Source of the DNA: a virus
Virus record (IMG/VR): IMGVR_UViG_3300045993_000214
Span: 1-27,500 of that record
Reading direction: 5' to 3' (one strand)
Length of the DNA: 27,500 bases
Position numbers and translations under genes: made by a program. Shown one piece after another: positions 10,801 through 19,483 of the stretch (positions are counted from its first letter, which is position 1; every line of letters begins with the position of its first letter). The notes under the pieces were generated by a model. The model had not been told where the DNA came from. It saw nothing but the letters and a program-made list of their open reading frames with translations, and did no database searches.

Positions 10801-13800
10801 GCCGCAAACAACAGCACTGACGTTGCTGGACAAGTGCCAGGCGCCAGCAATCTTCGTGACTTAGATGTTAAAACACGCGGCGGAAGCATACTTCAACATA
10901 GCGCACCAACTATCTATAGTTCATTATTCTTAATTGATAAGGATCTGAACTTCATTGATAGTATAACACGAGCACAAAAAGAGTATTCACAGTTTAAGAA
11001 TCGTTTTTTAGAATCCTTTGCCTCAGTGGTCAATGCAGGAATAACTGATCCATCAGTTGGTGTTGATTTTATATTGCACCAGATGAATGCGATAAAAAAT
11101 AGTTCAACTCCCTGGTATTACAGTGATATGGTTCCATACGATCAAAATCGTAGCTCTATCAAATACACTGTGCTAGATCCTGAGATTACTGAATATGAAA
11201 TAGATGCTATTTTTAATGACACGATTCTAAGCAACAAGGCAGTGCTAGTCTATATCAATGGAAAGCAGCTTGTCAAGGATATAGATTTCTATTTTGAACA
11301 AACCAGGCCGTCAGTTGTGTTTAGTAATGCCCTTGATTATAATGATGAGATTGAGATAAGGATCTATCACAATACAGATGGATGTTTCATACCAGAGACG
11401 CCAACTAAACTTGGATTATATCCTAAGTATATTCCAGCACAATATGTTGATACCACGTATCAAACTCCTACCTCTGTAATCCGTGGTCACGACGGAAGTA
11501 TTACTATAGCATTTGGTGACATGCGTGATGCATTGCTATTTGAGCTTGAGAAGCGTATCTATAACAATATTAAGATAGCCTACAGCCCGTTAAACTTTGA
11601 TATCTATAAGCATATCCCTGGCAAGTTCCGTACTACGGATTACAGTAAAACAGAATATGATCAGATTGTAACTCGTTGCTTTCTGTCGTGGATCAGCAAT
11701 AACAAGATTGACTATGCGACCAACCAATGGTTCTCAAGTAATAATCCGTGGTCTTGGACTTACAATAGATTTAAAGATGTGCTGACAAAGAACTATCTGC
11801 CAGGCAGCTGGAGAGGTATTTACAGATATTTTTATGATACTGATGCACCAAATGAGCGCCCATGGGAATGTTTAGGTATGTCAGTAATGCCAAACTGGTG
11901 GGTTGATACCTATGGGCCAGCACCATATACTGGTGGTAATGCAGTGTTATGGAATGATTTGGAGAATGGTATTATTCGTGATGGGCCGCTAGCTGGAACA
12001 TATCCCCAATACGCAAGACCAGGTTTAAGTAAAGTAATACCAGTAACTGATTCTGGAGAGTTGCGCCCACCATCAGAGTTTCTTATTACTGCATTCAATA
12101 GTTCAGATTTTGCCGGATCGTTCTCTATTGGGGACGAGGGCCCAGTTGAATCAGCGTGGCGCAAGAGCAGCGATTATCCATTTGCCGTCCAACAAGCTAT
12201 TGCATTGATGAAACCAGCAATATATTTTGGTCAGCTTGCAAATATACAGGATTACAAGAAGACGGGTGGAGTAAATCAGTATATCATAACAGATACAAAT
12301 CAACGTATCACACCAAAAGACTTTAAAATTAATGGAAATAGTACCATACTTCCTGGTGTTACAGAACGTAACGCTGGGTATGTAAATTGGATAGCTGATT
12401 ACTTACGATATAACGGAATTGATCCAGTTACAAAGATATCGTCATACCTGGATAATATCAGCGTTCGGCTTGGATACAAGGCGGCAGGATTTACAGATCA
12501 ACAATATTTGAAAGCACTGGCTGAACAAACTAGTCCTGGAAGTATAAATGAATCTATCGTTATCCCAAATGAAAACTTTAAGATTCATTTGCATAAATCT
12601 TCGCCAATGGGTAGGTTAATTTACAGTGCAGTTATCATTGAGAAAACCGTCGCTGGTTATACAGTCAGTGGATACAGCTCAGATCATCCTTACTTTACGA
12701 TTGTGCCAAGCGACCCTAACTCTAATCAATATGCAATATCTGTGTCAGGGACAACTGGTGTCATTTACAACGATTATCAACCAGTCAAAGTGTCCATTCC
12801 ATACGGATATGAGTTTAAAAACAAGCAACAAGTGGTTGACTTTCTAGTAAGCTATGGAAGATACTTAGTGACGCAGGGTTTCGTATTTGAAGAATTTAAC
12901 CAAGAACTTCAAGAAACAAAGAACTGGATTTTAGCAGCAAAAGAATTTTTAACCTGGACACAGCAAGGTTGGACACCAGGTAATATCATTGTGTTAAGTC
13001 CTATCCTTAATAAGATTAGTTTAGTATATGCTAATGCAGTAGTTGATGAAATCAGCAATGCCCCCAATGGTTCTCGCATCATTGATGTTGGCTTTAATAC
13101 TGTTAGAAGTAGTATGTTCAGTGCGGTTAGAGATGGAATTAATTTTGAATTAACGACATTACCAGAGATTACCATTGGGATGGTAGATTTAAACTTAGTG
13201 CAGTATGAACACGCATTAGTATTTGATAATCAAACTATTTTCAGTGACATCATCTATAAACCAGAGTTGGGGAACAGGCAATATAGAATAAAGCTAATAG
13301 GCAACAAAACTAGCAATTGGGCTGGCCAGTTAAATCCACCAGGGTTTGTATTTAACAACTCAAATATTGCAACCTGGACAGTTGGTAAGGATTACCGCAA
13401 GGGTGACATTGTATCCTATAAATCATTGATGTATGCTGCACTCCAAGACATTGATGCCAGTGATATCTTTAACTTTGGACACTGGAAGCAAATCAACTCA
13501 TCTACCTTCAAGACTGGGTTACTACCTAACTTAGCCTATAACGCTAAAAAGTTTGAAAACATATATGACGTTGATAATCAGATTGCTGATAACAGCATCA
13601 ACAAACACAGCAATAGCCTAATAGGGTATAGTGAACGCAACTATCTGACAGATTTAAACCTTAATTCAACGTCACAGGCTAAGTTTTACCAAGGTTATAT
13701 TAAAGACAAAGGAACAAAGGATTCTATTAGTGCTTTATCGTCTGCCACATTTAACAATATGCTAGGTGAGCTTTCATACTATGAAGAATGGGCATTCCGT

Positions 13801-16800
13801 GTTGGTGAGTATGGAGCACTTGATACTAACAAGTTTGTTGAAGTTCAATTGTCAGACAGCAAATACCTTTACGATCCAATATCAATAGCATTTACCAACA
13901 CTGGCATTGATGAAGTGACTGATGCTACAGTAATCAATGAGAACAGCAACACGTTATACAAGCGCCCAACTATACTTGATACAAACATTTTTGAAACTAG
14001 GTCAGCAGAATCCTTATATGAAAATGATATTCAAAGTGCTGGGTATGTAAATCTCAATGACATTGATGCAACCATTTTTGATATGCGAGATTATATAGAG
14101 CTATCTGGACTTGTATCTAAGATTTACAATGATTTTAAGATTTGGGTCGCCAAAGATGTTGATCAAGATTGGAACGTATATAAAGTAGATCAGACAAGCT
14201 CTATTGCGATAGAGATCAACTATTCTCTTGACAGTAGGGCCACGATTACTACTGCTGAAATTCACTCCTTGGTTGTGGGAGATATTTTTGCTATTAGAAA
14301 CTTCTCAACTGAAGTTGACGGATTTTACAAAGTGTTGCGTGTAGATGGATTGCACGAAGTATTTGTAGCTATCCCGTCAGCATTAGAAACTGTGATGATT
14401 AAAACTCCGTCACTCAGTGGAGGCGGAACTATATTTAAGTTATCCAGCTTACGATTTAACAAGATTACTGATATAGTAAAATACACACCAGCACTAGGAT
14501 GGCGCCCAACTGATAAGGTATGGGTTGACAATAACGAAGGTGATCACAAGTGGAAAGTATACAACAAAGTTGAACCTTGGACCTATACATCTGAAATATT
14601 AGGGTTCCAATCTACCCCACAAGCACATTACGGACAACAAGTAGCCTGCAACCCATCAGGTGAAATTCTTGCTGTATCGCAACCGGGTAGCAATTATACT
14701 GATAACATTAAACTGTTGATTAAAGAAGCCAATGGAGAATTTATAGAAACTGCTGGCATCTTTCCAGAATGGGAAAGCCTCATTTCTTATCAGATTGGTG
14801 ATATTATAACATACTTAGGTAGTGTATATGTAGCTATATCACAAACTACCATTGGGGCAGCATTTAACTTAACAAACTGGCAGCTAGTGCAGAACACAGT
14901 ATTTGGAAATGCTATCGCATTAACCAATTCAACAATAGTAATATCTGGTGAGAATCCTAATGCCAATGAATATTTTGTATTGATATACTCGTTAGCTACG
15001 TCTGGCAATGTAGCAATTACTAAACAACAGCGAATCAATGGGCCAAGTGGATTTGGGAAAACCATAGCCATTAGCTCGGATGGGATCTGGCTGTTTGTTT
15101 CAGAGACATCTACTGCCACAATACACATATACAATAAAGATCTCAATGGACATTTTAGTGCCGTACAAACATTATCTGGAGGTATAGACAGTGGATACGG
15201 GTTTGCACTAGATACTAATAGTGATGGATCAATGCTAGTTGTTGGTGCCCCGAATACAGATAACGCATTAGGCTCCAATGCAGGATTTGCGTATGTCTAT
15301 TCTAGAACTAATCTAACATTTAACGAAGTTGCTCTATTGCCTCCGCCAGCAATAATGTATGAAGGGCATTTTGGCTATAGCGTAAAACTAACTGCAGATA
15401 GTATCTTTATCAGTGAGCCTGACTATCAAGAAACAGATTATACACGAGGTGTCGTGTATCGTTATTCATTAGCCACATTTGAACCTATTGAGACGATCAG
15501 AAAACCATATTCCAATGTTGTAGAACGATTTGGCACTGGAATATCATTCTCTACTACAACAAAATCATTGATTGTATCTAGCCAAGGTGCTCCTACTCTA
15601 AATGAAACCTTACTGGACGGGAAGATATTTTATCTAGACGGAAAGACAACGACAATACTTGATACAGTTAAAAATACTGGTGCAGTGTATGTATTTGACC
15701 TACTTAGTGATTATTCTGGAAACAAATATTGCTTTAACCAACAGTTGGATGATGCTGGTATAAAGGTTGGAGACAACTTTGGTAGTTCAGTCGCAGTAGC
15801 TAACGGCAATATCTTTGTTGGTAGCCCACTAACTGATACACACGGTACAGACACTGGAAAAGTATTATGGTTTTCAAATAAGAACCAAGAAGCTGGCTGG
15901 AAGCTAACACGACAAGAGACTAGCAAGGTTGATCTAGACAATGTCACCAAGCTCTATTTGTATGATAGCAAGTCAGAGACCGTGCTAGTTAACCTAGATT
16001 ACATTGACCCAGCCAAGGGAAGAATCCTTGGCGTGGCAGAGCAAGATATTACTTACAAGACTACATTTGATCCAGCTAATTACAACTCTGGGACTAGTTC
16101 AACGGTAGCCATAGATACTAGCTATCATTGGGGAGCAGCACAAGTTGGGCAAGTATGGTGGAACCTAGATACTATTCGTTATATTGATTACGAACAAGAT
16201 ACGCTAACTTACCGTATTAAAAACTGGGGTCGTCTTTTCCCGGGCGCTACTGTAGAAGTATGTGAGTGGGTTGGGTCTAGCCAACTACCGTCGCAGTATG
16301 CTGGCGATGGTACGCCAAAATACGCTAATAACGATGCATATGTTGAAAACTTATCTGTTGATCCAACAACTGGTATTATTAGGTCATTATATTACTACTG
16401 GGTTAAAAATAAAACTTCAGTACCAACACTGCCATTTAGAAAGATAAGTGTTAAAACTATTGAAGAGTTGATAACTTCGCCATCTACACAAAACATCCCA
16501 TATACTACGATGTTACAAAGTAATGCATTATCTGTAATCAACGCCGCCCAGTATATCAATGCTAACAGAACTATATTGCATATAGATTATGCTATTACAG
16601 TAAATCAAAATCTGATTCACAACGAATACGATTTGGTGCAAGAGGGGTCAGATGATGAAATACTTCCAAATAAGATTGTTAACAAGTTCATTGACAGTTT
16701 AACTGGTGCTGACTATTTTGGTAATACGGTTCCTGACTATAAACTAACAACCCCCAATCGTTATGGTATTGCAATACGTCCAAGGCAAACAATGTTTGCC

Positions 16801-19464
16801 AATAGACTAATGGCAGTTAAAAACTTTGTAATCTATGTAAACTCTGTGTTTGCACAAGTGCCTATTGCAGAAGAATTTGATATATCGTCATTGTATCAAG
16901 CAGACCCAGTACCAACACTTTGGGATCCGTTGTCCCTCAATGTATCTGTTAACTCACTTATTGAAAGATCATACTTAGATGTAACACAGCTAACTCTGGG
17001 CCAGCAGATTTTAGTGACACAGGACTCAAATTATAACAATCAATGGACAATATATGAAGTTCAATCAGACAAGAGTTTTTCGTTAGTTAGAACCCAAACG
17101 TATAGGACTACTGATTACTGGTCAATGATTGATTGGTATGATACAACCTACGACCCAACAGTCAAACCAACTTATACTGTTGACACCATTAAAGATATGA
17201 GCAAGTTAACATTGGCCAGTGGAGATGTTGTCAAGGTAAGAAACAATGGCTCAGGTCAGTTTGTAGTATATCGTATCAACACAGATTTAACTGCAACCTT
17301 AGTTGGAGTACAGAACGGCACAATACAACTTAGCGATGCATTATGGTCTCATAACACGCATCAAATTGGATGGGACAATGATAGTTTTGACACAGTAAAG
17401 TATGACCGTAATCCAACTATTGAACTGCGTAATATTGTGTTGGCACTTAAAAATAACATCTTTATCAATACCTTGAACGGACAGTTCAACAAATTGTTCT
17501 TTGTTATGCTAAACTATATTCTGTCAGAGCAGAGAATGATTGATTGGGCATTCAAAACAAGCTTTATATCTATACTACACAAGCTGCGTAAGTTAGAGCA
17601 ATTCCCCAACTACATTAAAGACAATCAATCATTCTATGAGGATTATATAAATGAAGTTAAACCATACCGCACAAAAATTCGTGAGTATGTGATTGACTAC
17701 TCAGGATTTGATAATAGTGATCTACACGTGACTGACTTTGATTTACCGTCATACTTTGATACTGACTTGAATGTATGGCGTAGTCCAAACGGAGAGCATG
17801 CCCGCGATGAAGTTATCTTATCCACCCAGCCTCAATATGCGGACTGGTACTATAACTTTACCCATACATACGAGATTGGCTATGTGCAGATTGCCTCACC
17901 TGGCTATGGTTATCACGCCGTCCCTAAATTAGAAGTAGTGGGTGGCGGAGGTTCTGGTGCGGTGCTATCAGCATTAGTTGATTTTTATACTGGTAGCATT
18001 GCTAAAGTTATTGTAGTTAAGCCAGGACAAGGCTATACATCTACTCCAACGATACGAGTTCTAGGTGATGGTATTGATGAGTATGGAGAGCAAACATTTA
18101 GATGTTATCCAGTTATGTTCAATGGTAAAACACGGTCATTTACTACGACGCTGAAATTTGATCGCATATCATATTCAGAAGTTGGAACTTGGTCACCAAA
18201 TACTAATTACACAATGGGTGATCTAGTTTCATATGCTGATAACATTTATGCCGTAGTGCAGGATCTACTCAGTGATCCAGAATTTAATCCGCAAGATCTA
18301 GCTTCTTACTCGTTTGTTAGCTCTATTGCAGAGTATTCAGCAGCTGATAGAACAATGTCACTATATTCCCCAACAACAGGTATGCCACCCAAGAGCTTGG
18401 CACGATTATTTACTGGCACAGAGAACGAAAGTAATCGTATTGATGGTTCAAAGTTCTTACCACCAATCACTAACTCAAATGGGACGCTAACTTATCCAGA
18501 TGATCCATACTTGGATACACAGATTGAAAGCTTCTTTAACGATTTGCAGCTTGGACAACGAGCTGAGGATATCGTCATTGACGGATCAAGCAATCTAACT
18601 GATATATACGGGCTTGGTGCATATGCAGAGGGAGACGGAGTTCCACTTACTGATCCAACAGCAGTAGTTAACTCTGGGGTACATATTCCGTCGTTTATTG
18701 ATATCTACAATAGTCACGCCCCTGCAGAGTTGTTGCCTGGCCGCATTTACGATACGCTAGATATAAAAGTATTCACAATCCGCTCATTGGACAATCCAAC
18801 AGATAATCCAATTGGATATCGCATTAGCAAAACAATGGGCGATGATTTATCTGCAACGTCGTGGGAATTCCGCCGTATTTCAGCAGCAGCTACAACGACG
18901 TTGGCAAGAGACTTAAACATAACTGACACTGCGATTTATGTTGTAGATGTTACGAAGTTACCAGTGCCAAATCCAGCATTGTTGCATCCTGGTGTTATAT
19001 ACATCAATGGTGAGAAGATTACTTACTATGCTGTTGATACTCATAATAACGCATTGAGACAAATCCGTCGTGGCGTTTGGGGAACTGGGGCACCACTTAA
19101 ACACGGATTGGGGGCATTGGTCGTTGACGCCAGTGTAGAGCAAAAGATTCCTGGGGATGCAGCAAATGAAAGCTGGTTAAAGGTGAGCGCAATTCCGGAC
19201 CCAGCAAATCCATCGCTACCTAGTTACCCTGCAGATGGAACTGGCATATTTGGCGCTGCCGTAGCATCCGCCCTTCAAGCGACAATTCAAGCAGAGTTTT
19301 TAGCTAAATCTCCATCATACCTACCTTGGTTACCTGGTCAATCTGGCATCTACACTGATCCAAACTTGCACAATACGCGATTTGATGACGACGGATTCTT
19401 AGAGTTTAATACTCCAACACATCCGTTTGACATCGATCCTTTTGATTCATATGTAGCCACATAA
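7846..19464 (+). CDS. Giant modular baseplate/virion structural protein (3872 aa)
   Basis: A single uninterrupted frame encoding a protein of roughly 430 kDa, probably peripheral baseplate. The N terminus (RTIDFLPNIFKTTSNQKFLS, then NFSQYYWLPNGPDTVDVY near residues 125-145) resembles large structural proteins of cyanophage-like T4 relatives. Further modules in order: two beta-domains with a 'V-x-(I/L)-N-(N/G)' core (about 900-945, 1130-1175); an aromatic segment ERPWECLGMSVMPNWWVDTY (about 1335); three CBM5/12-like segments (about 1840, 2306, 3446); a seven-repeat FG-GAP-like propeller (2261-2681); a conserved helical stretch around 3220-3280 with SEQRMIDWAFKTSFI and YINEVKPYRTKIREYV; a Gly-Tyr/Gly-rich beta pair (3350-3411); and a GEKITYY/RRGVWGTGAP module (3680-3770). 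Its position after gp6 is that of T4 gene 7 (1032 aa), but I see no gp7 signature. No signal peptide is seen. It ends in tandem TAA stops. Structural role is well supported; the exact role is inferred. Confidence 0.8.
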   Translation: MSVRTIDFLPNIFKTTSNQKFLSATLDQLVSEPDFKKINGYIGRKFAPTFKTADNYLLEPTTDRENYQLEPSVVVTDKADNIQFFSSYTDLLQQISHYGGVVDNQSRLFSNEAYSFDGQFDFDKLVNFSQYYWLPNGPDTVDVYAGQVENVKTFAVDRNLTDNAYELSSFGSSPNPDIILARGGTYQFVVNQPGYKFWIQTVPDVSGTTLTQKNISLRNVFGVVDNGSENGIVTFNVPQKNAQDHFVNMPVVRPIDNNANSFVDFATTLKFNQIDNQLVQTMVENYGSIDGISDANVLNGKYLVFIANDVADPDWTEEGVYALSGWGTDLYDEGQLITDNQRTGIWQIQISDTGNGDQLINLVWIKPIPLEQKVIIKSGLTNANKEFYKVATGDLIEVPLITAFRDTFYYVDSTDQRFFGRIRVVDQSGYNLDINDEILGKKTYTSPNGIVFTNGLKIKFDTAVVQSEYANNEYYVEGVGTGIRLVKVSSLITPELTSSSSSVAFDIYGFSDEFYDQILNGPLTPDYITINRASIDGNAWSRSNRWFHSQVIEATATYNSSIPNFDELQRGSRPIIEFNADLLIYNNGRRSRHSVDIIDFTVSDAFMKMEGTEVLFVDADHDGKDDLITYFEEANFKDGMTVIFAGDTDPIVRNQIYQVNVFPINGKQMVHLTPIIGGQISEYDTVIPTSGITVKLDPVPAGFDSTLTLNPSARKISMGNGLGLISLDGVLGASTGLILGNTFWFNGTSWVLAQKKTGLNTAPKFDIIDSNFASFSDTSIYVNSSFTGSKIFSYKVGGGTTDTILGFPLSYRNFNNVGDIQFENTYDSDTFSELVGLQTVSHKINTGFMAKISSNASIEKINIWTTKQEPTKQYQIISKLCDGKTSYFEIDILPDAYTLIPSLKVFLNNRLLSILEYQPLKVGIRNAIKINTALALNDKVDIFIYSSIQVSKLGYYEIPPNLEFNALNDNFTELTLGQFRNHLAIAANNSTDVAGQVPGASNLRDLDVKTRGGSILQHSAPTIYSSLFLIDKDLNFIDSITRAQKEYSQFKNRFLESFASVVNAGITDPSVGVDFILHQMNAIKNSSTPWYYSDMVPYDQNRSSIKYTVLDPEITEYEIDAIFNDTILSNKAVLVYINGKQLVKDIDFYFEQTRPSVVFSNALDYNDEIEIRIYHNTDGCFIPETPTKLGLYPKYIPAQYVDTTYQTPTSVIRGHDGSITIAFGDMRDALLFELEKRIYNNIKIAYSPLNFDIYKHIPGKFRTTDYSKTEYDQIVTRCFLSWISNNKIDYATNQWFSSNNPWSWTYNRFKDVLTKNYLPGSWRGIYRYFYDTDAPNERPWECLGMSVMPNWWVDTYGPAPYTGGNAVLWNDLENGIIRDGPLAGTYPQYARPGLSKVIPVTDSGELRPPSEFLITAFNSSDFAGSFSIGDEGPVESAWRKSSDYPFAVQQAIALMKPAIYFGQLANIQDYKKTGGVNQYIITDTNQRITPKDFKINGNSTILPGVTERNAGYVNWIADYLRYNGIDPVTKISSYLDNISVRLGYKAAGFTDQQYLKALAEQTSPGSINESIVIPNENFKIHLHKSSPMGRLIYSAVIIEKTVAGYTVSGYSSDHPYFTIVPSDPNSNQYAISVSGTTGVIYNDYQPVKVSIPYGYEFKNKQQVVDFLVSYGRYLVTQGFVFEEFNQELQETKNWILAAKEFLTWTQQGWTPGNIIVLSPILNKISLVYANAVVDEISNAPNGSRIIDVGFNTVRSSMFSAVRDGINFELTTLPEITIGMVDLNLVQYEHALVFDNQTIFSDIIYKPELGNRQYRIKLIGNKTSNWAGQLNPPGFVFNNSNIATWTVGKDYRKGDIVSYKSLMYAALQDIDASDIFNFGHWKQINSSTFKTGLLPNLAYNAKKFENIYDVDNQIADNSINKHSNSLIGYSERNYLTDLNLNSTSQAKFYQGYIKDKGTKDSISALSSATFNNMLGELSYYEEWAFRVGEYGALDTNKFVEVQLSDSKYLYDPISIAFTNTGIDEVTDATVINENSNTLYKRPTILDTNIFETRSAESLYENDIQSAGYVNLNDIDATIFDMRDYIELSGLVSKIYNDFKIWVAKDVDQDWNVYKVDQTSSIAIEINYSLDSRATITTAEIHSLVVGDIFAIRNFSTEVDGFYKVLRVDGLHEVFVAIPSALETVMIKTPSLSGGGTIFKLSSLRFNKITDIVKYTPALGWRPTDKVWVDNNEGDHKWKVYNKVEPWTYTSEILGFQSTPQAHYGQQVACNPSGEILAVSQPGSNYTDNIKLLIKEANGEFIETAGIFPEWESLISYQIGDIITYLGSVYVAISQTTIGAAFNLTNWQLVQNTVFGNAIALTNSTIVISGENPNANEYFVLIYSLATSGNVAITKQQRINGPSGFGKTIAISSDGIWLFVSETSTATIHIYNKDLNGHFSAVQTLSGGIDSGYGFALDTNSDGSMLVVGAPNTDNALGSNAGFAYVYSRTNLTFNEVALLPPPAIMYEGHFGYSVKLTADSIFISEPDYQETDYTRGVVYRYSLATFEPIETIRKPYSNVVERFGTGISFSTTTKSLIVSSQGAPTLNETLLDGKIFYLDGKTTTILDTVKNTGAVYVFDLLSDYSGNKYCFNQQLDDAGIKVGDNFGSSVAVANGNIFVGSPLTDTHGTDTGKVLWFSNKNQEAGWKLTRQETSKVDLDNVTKLYLYDSKSETVLVNLDYIDPAKGRILGVAEQDITYKTTFDPANYNSGTSSTVAIDTSYHWGAAQVGQVWWNLDTIRYIDYEQDTLTYRIKNWGRLFPGATVEVCEWVGSSQLPSQYAGDGTPKYANNDAYVENLSVDPTTGIIRSLYYYWVKNKTSVPTLPFRKISVKTIEELITSPSTQNIPYTTMLQSNALSVINAAQYINANRTILHIDYAITVNQNLIHNEYDLVQEGSDDEILPNKIVNKFIDSLTGADYFGNTVPDYKLTTPNRYGIAIRPRQTMFANRLMAVKNFVIYVNSVFAQVPIAEEFDISSLYQADPVPTLWDPLSLNVSVNSLIERSYLDVTQLTLGQQILVTQDSNYNNQWTIYEVQSDKSFSLVRTQTYRTTDYWSMIDWYDTTYDPTVKPTYTVDTIKDMSKLTLASGDVVKVRNNGSGQFVVYRINTDLTATLVGVQNGTIQLSDALWSHNTHQIGWDNDSFDTVKYDRNPTIELRNIVLALKNNIFINTLNGQFNKLFFVMLNYILSEQRMIDWAFKTSFISILHKLRKLEQFPNYIKDNQSFYEDYINEVKPYRTKIREYVIDYSGFDNSDLHVTDFDLPSYFDTDLNVWRSPNGEHARDEVILSTQPQYADWYYNFTHTYEIGYVQIASPGYGYHAVPKLEVVGGGGSGAVLSALVDFYTGSIAKVIVVKPGQGYTSTPTIRVLGDGIDEYGEQTFRCYPVMFNGKTRSFTTTLKFDRISYSEVGTWSPNTNYTMGDLVSYADNIYAVVQDLLSDPEFNPQDLASYSFVSSIAEYSAADRTMSLYSPTTGMPPKSLARLFTGTENESNRIDGSKFLPPITNSNGTLTYPDDPYLDTQIESFFNDLQLGQRAEDIVIDGSSNLTDIYGLGAYAEGDGVPLTDPTAVVNSGVHIPSFIDIYNSHAPAELLPGRIYDTLDIKVFTIRSLDNPTDNPIGYRISKTMGDDLSATSWEFRRISAAATTTLARDLNITDTAIYVVDVTKLPVPNPALLHPGVIYINGEKITYYAVDTHNNALRQIRRGVWGTGAPLKHGLGALVVDASVEQKIPGDAANESWLKVSAIPDPANPSLPSYPADGTGIFGAAVASALQATIQAEFLAKSPSYLPWLPGQSGIYTDPNLHNTRFDDDGFLEFNTPTHPFDIDPFDSYVAT
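13366..13500 (+). other. CBM5/12-like segment 1 within the giant protein
   Basis: Residues about 1841-1885 read ATWTVGKDYRKGDIVSYKSL followed by MYAALQ and a closing GHWKQI. The order W, Y-x-x-GD-(I/V)-V-x-Y, Y-x-A and final W is that of small chitin/carbohydrate-binding modules of families 5 and 12, which bind polysaccharide through exposed aromatic residues. Binding is inferred from the pattern only. Confidence 0.55.
14626..15889 (+). other. Seven-repeat FG-GAP-like beta-propeller within the giant protein
   Basis: Residues about 2261-2681 contain seven repeats of an FG-x-x-(V/I)-A start, a hydrophobic strand, a (V/I)-(G/S)-x-P-like turn and a strand ending in (V/I)-Y. Repeat starts: HYGQQVACNPSGEILAVSQP, FGNAIALTNSTIVISGE, FGKTIAISSDGIWLFVSE, GYGFALDTNSDGSMLVVGAP, HFGYSVKLTADSIFISEP, RFGTGISFSTTTKSLIVSSQ and NFGSSVAVANGNIFVGSP. 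Seven copies is the number needed to close a propeller of the integrin-alpha type. A CBM5/12-like segment interrupts it between repeats 1 and 2. Confidence 0.65.
14761..14895 (+). other. CBM5/12-like segment 2, inserted in the propeller
   Basis: Residues about 2306-2350: FPEWESLISYQIGDIITYLG, then SVYVAISQTT and a closing LTNWQLV. It has the same aromatic and GD spacing as the other two copies. It falls between the first and second FG-GAP-like repeats, so it would project from one face of the propeller. Confidence 0.6.
17893..18078 (+). repeat. Tandem GxGY-x-x-xP beta repeat in the giant protein
   Basis: Two adjacent copies of a pattern: SPGYGYHAVPKLEVVGGGGS (residue 3351 on) and KPGQGYTSTPTIRVLGDG (near 3394-3411), separated by GAVLSALVDFYTGSIAKVIV. 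The pattern GxGYxxxPxI-x-V-x-G-x-G followed by an Ala-rich strand is one I associate with structural proteins of large marine myoviruses. Function is unknown; a beta-rich spacer is likely. Confidence 0.55.
18181..18327 (+). other. CBM5/12-like segment 3 within the giant protein
   Basis: Residues about 3446-3494: VGTWSPNTNYTMGDLVSYAD, then NIYAVVQD and a closing YSFVSS. The W, Y-x-x-GD-x-V-x-Y and Y-x-V spacing matches copies 1 and 2, but the final Trp is replaced by an aromatic pair, so this copy is more diverged. Confidence 0.5.
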
Positions 19465-19471
19465 TAAACAA

Positions 19472-19479
19472 GATAAATA
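19472..19479 (+). promoter_or_regulatory. Candidate T4-type late promoter after the giant gene
   Basis: GATAAATA, identical to the box before gene 6, lies five bases after the tandem stops of the giant gene (TAATAA, 19462-19467). By T4 geometry transcription would start near 19485, inside the ATG at 19484, so a transcript from here could serve the gene at 19636 but not the 50-aa gene unless that gene is also read from upstream. Confidence 0.4.
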
Positions 19480-19483
19480 AAGT

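Noticed and set aside
14790-15278. 162-codon antisense open frame within the giant gene
   Set aside because: It lies wholly inside a strongly supported gene, has no ribosome site or promoter in context, and its protein shows no recognisable motif. Long antisense frames are expected in a gene of this size.
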